From: Limnohabitans sp.
Lineage (GTDB): Bacteria > Pseudomonadota > Gammaproteobacteria > Burkholderiales > Burkholderiaceae_C
DNA: 7,538 nucleotides
Direction of reading: 5' to 3'
Assembly (NCBI GenBank): GCA_018883305.1
Contig: VEQI01000161.1
Location: forward strand, 1-7,538
Below, one piece after another: positions 5,821-7,538 of the stretch. A program made the position numbers and the translations under genes. Every line of letters starts with the position of its first letter. Within the stretch, counting starts at the first letter, position 1. The notes under the pieces are model-generated. The model had not been told where the DNA came from, did no database searches, and worked only from the letters and a program-made list of their open reading frames with translations.

Positions 5821-6485
5821 CAGTTCGCTCCCTTGGCTTTGACGGCCGGACGCACGGTCACGAAGCCACCCGCAGACCCGGGCACAGCGCCCTTGATCAG
5901 CAGCAGCTGGCGCGCTTCGTCGATACGGATCACGTCGAGGTTTTGAGTGGTCACGGTGACGTCGCCCAGATGGCCGGACATACGCTTGCCGGGGAACACA
6001 CGACCCGGATCTTGCGCCATCGAGATGGAGCCCGGGACGTTGTGCGAACGGCTGTTACCGTGGGAGGCGCGCTGCGAACTGAAGTTGTGGCGCTTGATCG
6101 TGCCGGCAAAGCCCTTACCGATGCTGGTGCCCTGCACGTCGACCTTCTGGCCCACGGCGAACACATCGGAAACAGGCACCGTGGCACCGGCTGCATATTT
6201 GGCAGCGGTGTCGGCCGTCACGCGGAATTCCTGGATGATTTCGCCGGCTTGCACGCCCGCTTTCGCGAGGTGGCCTGCGGCGGGCTTGGTCACGCGAGAG
6301 GCCTTGCGCGAACCGAACGTGACCTGCAGGGCCACGTAGCCATCGTTCTCCTGGGTTTTGACTTGAGACACGCGGTTGTTAGACACATCCACCACCGTGA
6401 CAGGCACTGCGTCGCCGTCATCGGTGAACAGACGCATCATGCCCACCTTACGCCCCAGCAAACCCAAACGGGTGCTTTGACTCAT
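5820..6485 (-). CDS. rplC: 50S ribosomal protein L3
   Basis: A 221-residue L3 (209 in E. coli), one of the two initiators of 50S assembly, whose central extension reaches the peptidyl-transferase centre. The N terminus LGLLGRKVGMMRLF (7-20) and the signature KGFAGTIKRHNFSSQRASHG (124-143, with the preceding G) are canonical. In GSISMAQDPGRVFPGKRM (152-169) Q158 aligns with E. coli Gln150, methylated there by PrmB. The ATG at 6485 is chosen because it has a GGAGA site at 5-nt spacing and gives the family N terminus; a start at 6515 would add 10 unrelated residues and lie within the leader hairpin. rplC is the first gene after a terminator and promoter, so it appears to lead the operon. Confidence 0.98.
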   Translation of the reverse strand: MSQSTRLGLLGRKVGMMRLFTDDGDAVPVTVVDVSNNRVSQVKTQENDGYVALQVTFGSRKASRVTKPAAGHLAKAGVQAGEIIQEFRVTADTAAKYAAGATVPVSDVFAVGQKVDVQGTSIGKGFAGTIKRHNFSSQRASHGNSRSHNVPGSISMAQDPGRVFPGKRMSGHLGDVTVTTQNLDVIRIDEARQLLLIKGAVPGSAGGFVTVRPAVKAKGAN

Positions 6486-6490
6486 TGTTT

Positions 6491-6495
6491 TCTCC
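6491..6495 (-). promoter_or_regulatory. Shine-Dalgarno of rplC
   Basis: GGAGA, 5 nt before the ATG at 6485. It begins 4 nt (a TTTT run) after the predicted leader hairpin, so folding or protein binding there could affect its access. Confidence 0.75.
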
Positions 6496-6499
6496 AAAA

Positions 6500-6547
6500 C
6501 TCTCGCCGCGGTCACTTCAATTGGCCACCGCGTTTGGGATACGAGAG
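6500..6547 (-). promoter_or_regulatory. two-tier hairpin in the rplC leader
   Basis: Two nested, perfectly complementary 6-bp stems. The outer stem is CTCTCG/CGAGAG (6547-6542 with 6505-6500). The inner stem is CGCGGT/ACCGCG (6532-6527 with 6512-6507). They are separated by an asymmetric internal loop of 9 nt on one side and 1 nt on the other, with a 14-nt apical loop. The element ends 4 nt before the rplC Shine-Dalgarno. Without a U tract it is not a simple terminator. Its position suits a binding site for autogenous control of a ribosomal protein operon, but no regulator is identified. Confidence 0.5.
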
Positions 6548-6561
6548 ACGGTTAATAAATT

Positions 6562-6582
6562 CTCTTGTCAAAAGACAGAGAG
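6562..6582 (-). promoter_or_regulatory. 5'-terminal hairpin of the rplC leader
   Basis: CTCT and AGAG arms plus TGTC and GACA arms pair around a TTTT loop, with a single bulged C: 8 bp in all. The left arm begins at the predicted transcription start, so the hairpin would form the very 5' end of the mRNA, where it might protect it. The TTGACA inside it is read here as part of the stem, not a -35 box. Confidence 0.4.
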
Positions 6583-6624
6583 CCGGCCATTGTATCGTGT
6601 TTTCTTGGCCCCTGCCACTTTTTT
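6583..6624 (-). promoter_or_regulatory. predicted sigma70-like promoter for rplC operon
   Basis: The minus strand carries a -35-like GTGGCA (6618-6613, 4 of 6 consensus bases), an 18-nt spacer and a -10-like TACAAT (6594-6589, 5 of 6). Six A's (6624-6619) lie directly upstream of the -35, resembling an UP-element A tract. The six bases after the -10 (6588-6583) are GGCCGG; GC-rich discriminators are a known trait of promoters under stringent (ppGpp) control in proteobacteria. The predicted start is near 6582, giving a leader of about 97 nt. It lies 42 nt downstream of the rpsJ terminator, where a new promoter would be needed. Confidence 0.6.
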
Positions 6625-6659
6625 GTGAAATGGGCACGACTGGTTCAGGCTGGCACCAT

Positions 6660-6687
6660 GCAAAAAGGCCCCGAAGGGCCTTTTTGC
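6660..6687 (-). terminator. intrinsic terminator after rpsJ
   Basis: A perfect 12-bp inverted repeat (arms 6676-6687 and 6660-6671) closing a 4-nt loop. On the minus strand this reads as a GGCCC stem capped by TTCG, the very stable UUCG tetraloop, and ends in five T's followed by GC. It lies 16 nt after the rpsJ stop. The T run is short and base-paired with the A run, so efficiency is uncertain, but the shape is that of a typical rho-independent terminator. Confidence 0.85.
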
Positions 6688-6703
6688 GGTCAAACTACAG
6701 GAA

Positions 6704-7018
6704 TTACTGCAGCTTGATTTCGACGTCCACGCCGGCCGGCAGGTCGAGCTTCATCAGGGCGTCAACCGTTTTGTCGGTCGGGTCCACGATGTCCATCAGA
6801 CGCTGGTGGGTGCGGATTTCGAACTGGTCGCGGCTGGACTTGTTGACGTGCGGCGAGCGCAGGATGTCAAAACGCTTCATGCGCGTCGGCAGGGGCACGG
6901 GGCCCTTGACGATGGCGCCGGTACGCTTGGCGGTGTCAACGATCTCGGCAGCGGACTGGTCGATCAGTTTGTAGTCGAAGGCCTTCAGGCGAATGCGGAT
7001 TTTTTGCTTGGCGGACAT
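6704..7018 (-). CDS. rpsJ: 30S ribosomal protein S10 / NusE
   Basis: A 104-residue S10 (103 in E. coli), a 30S head protein that also serves as NusE in antitermination complexes with NusB and NusG. The sequence is canonical: MSAKQKIRIRLKAFDYKLID, GPVPLPTRMKRFDILRSPHV (39-58) and the signature NKSSRDQFEIRTHQR (59-73). It starts 3 nt after the tuf stop, with its GGAG site (7028-7025) inside the tuf coding end, so it is coupled to tuf. It is cut off from rplC by a 218-nt gap with a terminator, whereas in E. coli S10 is the first gene of the S10 operon. Confidence 0.98.
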   Translation of the reverse strand: MSAKQKIRIRLKAFDYKLIDQSAAEIVDTAKRTGAIVKGPVPLPTRMKRFDILRSPHVNKSSRDQFEIRTHQRLMDIVDPTDKTVDALMKLDLPAGVDVEIKLQ

Positions 7019-7021
7019 CGA

Positions 7022-7538
<517 letters not shown>

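Noticed and set aside
6486..6515. Upstream in-frame start for rplC at 6515
   Set aside because: The added residues do not resemble any L3 N terminus and the region is the leader hairpin; the ATG at 6485 has the proper ribosome-binding site.
6566..6571. Perfect TTGACA on the minus strand in the rplC leader
   Set aside because: No -10-like hexamer stands 15-19 nt downstream (the 17-nt position reads TCTCTC), and the motif is part of a hairpin; the TACAAT promoter just upstream is better.
5943..6974. Plus-strand open frame of 343 codons across rplC, the leader and rpsJ
   Set aside because: It is antisense to two certain ribosomal protein genes and crosses the promoter and terminator; its composition (His/Ala/Gly/Val-rich) is what antisense of high-GC genes gives, and it matches no family I know.

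Overview
The window carries most of the S10 ribosomal-protein cluster of a betaproteobacterium on the minus strand, plus three housekeeping-type genes at its low-coordinate end. The gene order tuf-rpsJ-rplC-rplD-rplW-rplB-rpsS-rplV-rpsC-rplP-rpmC-rpsQ, the high-GC codon use, the long charged tail on S3 and the style of the proteins suggest Burkholderiales, most likely Comamonadaceae. That placement is inferred from sequence feel and order; no search was run.

Layout, reading the minus strand from right to left. The end of tuf (7538-7022, cut by the window edge) is followed 3 nt later by rpsJ (7018-6704). A strong intrinsic terminator with a UUCG loop (6687-6660) follows. A 218-nt gap (6703-6486) then holds that terminator, a sigma70-like promoter (-35 6618-6613, -10 6594-6589) with a GC-only discriminator, and a leader of about 97 nt with two predicted hairpins. 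A tightly packed block of ten ribosomal protein genes, rplC to rpsQ (6485-1620), comes next, with gaps of 16 nt or less and two stop/start overlaps. The block ends at a second terminator (1587-1555). In this organism rpsJ therefore looks like the tail of the str-type (tuf) unit, and the 'S10 operon' proper seems to start at rplC.

The next gene is not rplN, the start of the classical spc operon, but a Prx5-type peroxiredoxin on the same strand (1511-1005). It meets, stop codon to stop codon, a plus-strand pair made of the end of a cytochrome b561-like membrane protein (1-516, open at the left edge) and a GNAT acetyltransferase (513-1004), joined by an ATGA overlap.

The ribosomal proteins work together in 30S (S3, S10, S17, S19) and 50S (L2, L3, L4, L16, L22, L23, L29) assembly, and EF-Tu delivers aminoacyl-tRNA. 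The coding content is conserved and I see no new enzymatic or defence system. The least-explained parts are regulatory: the terminator/promoter/leader module in front of rplC, and the terminator plus second hairpin in front of the peroxiredoxin gene. No tRNA, rRNA, CRISPR array, insertion sequence or dispersed repeat was seen, and no gene-free stretch exceeds 300 bases.
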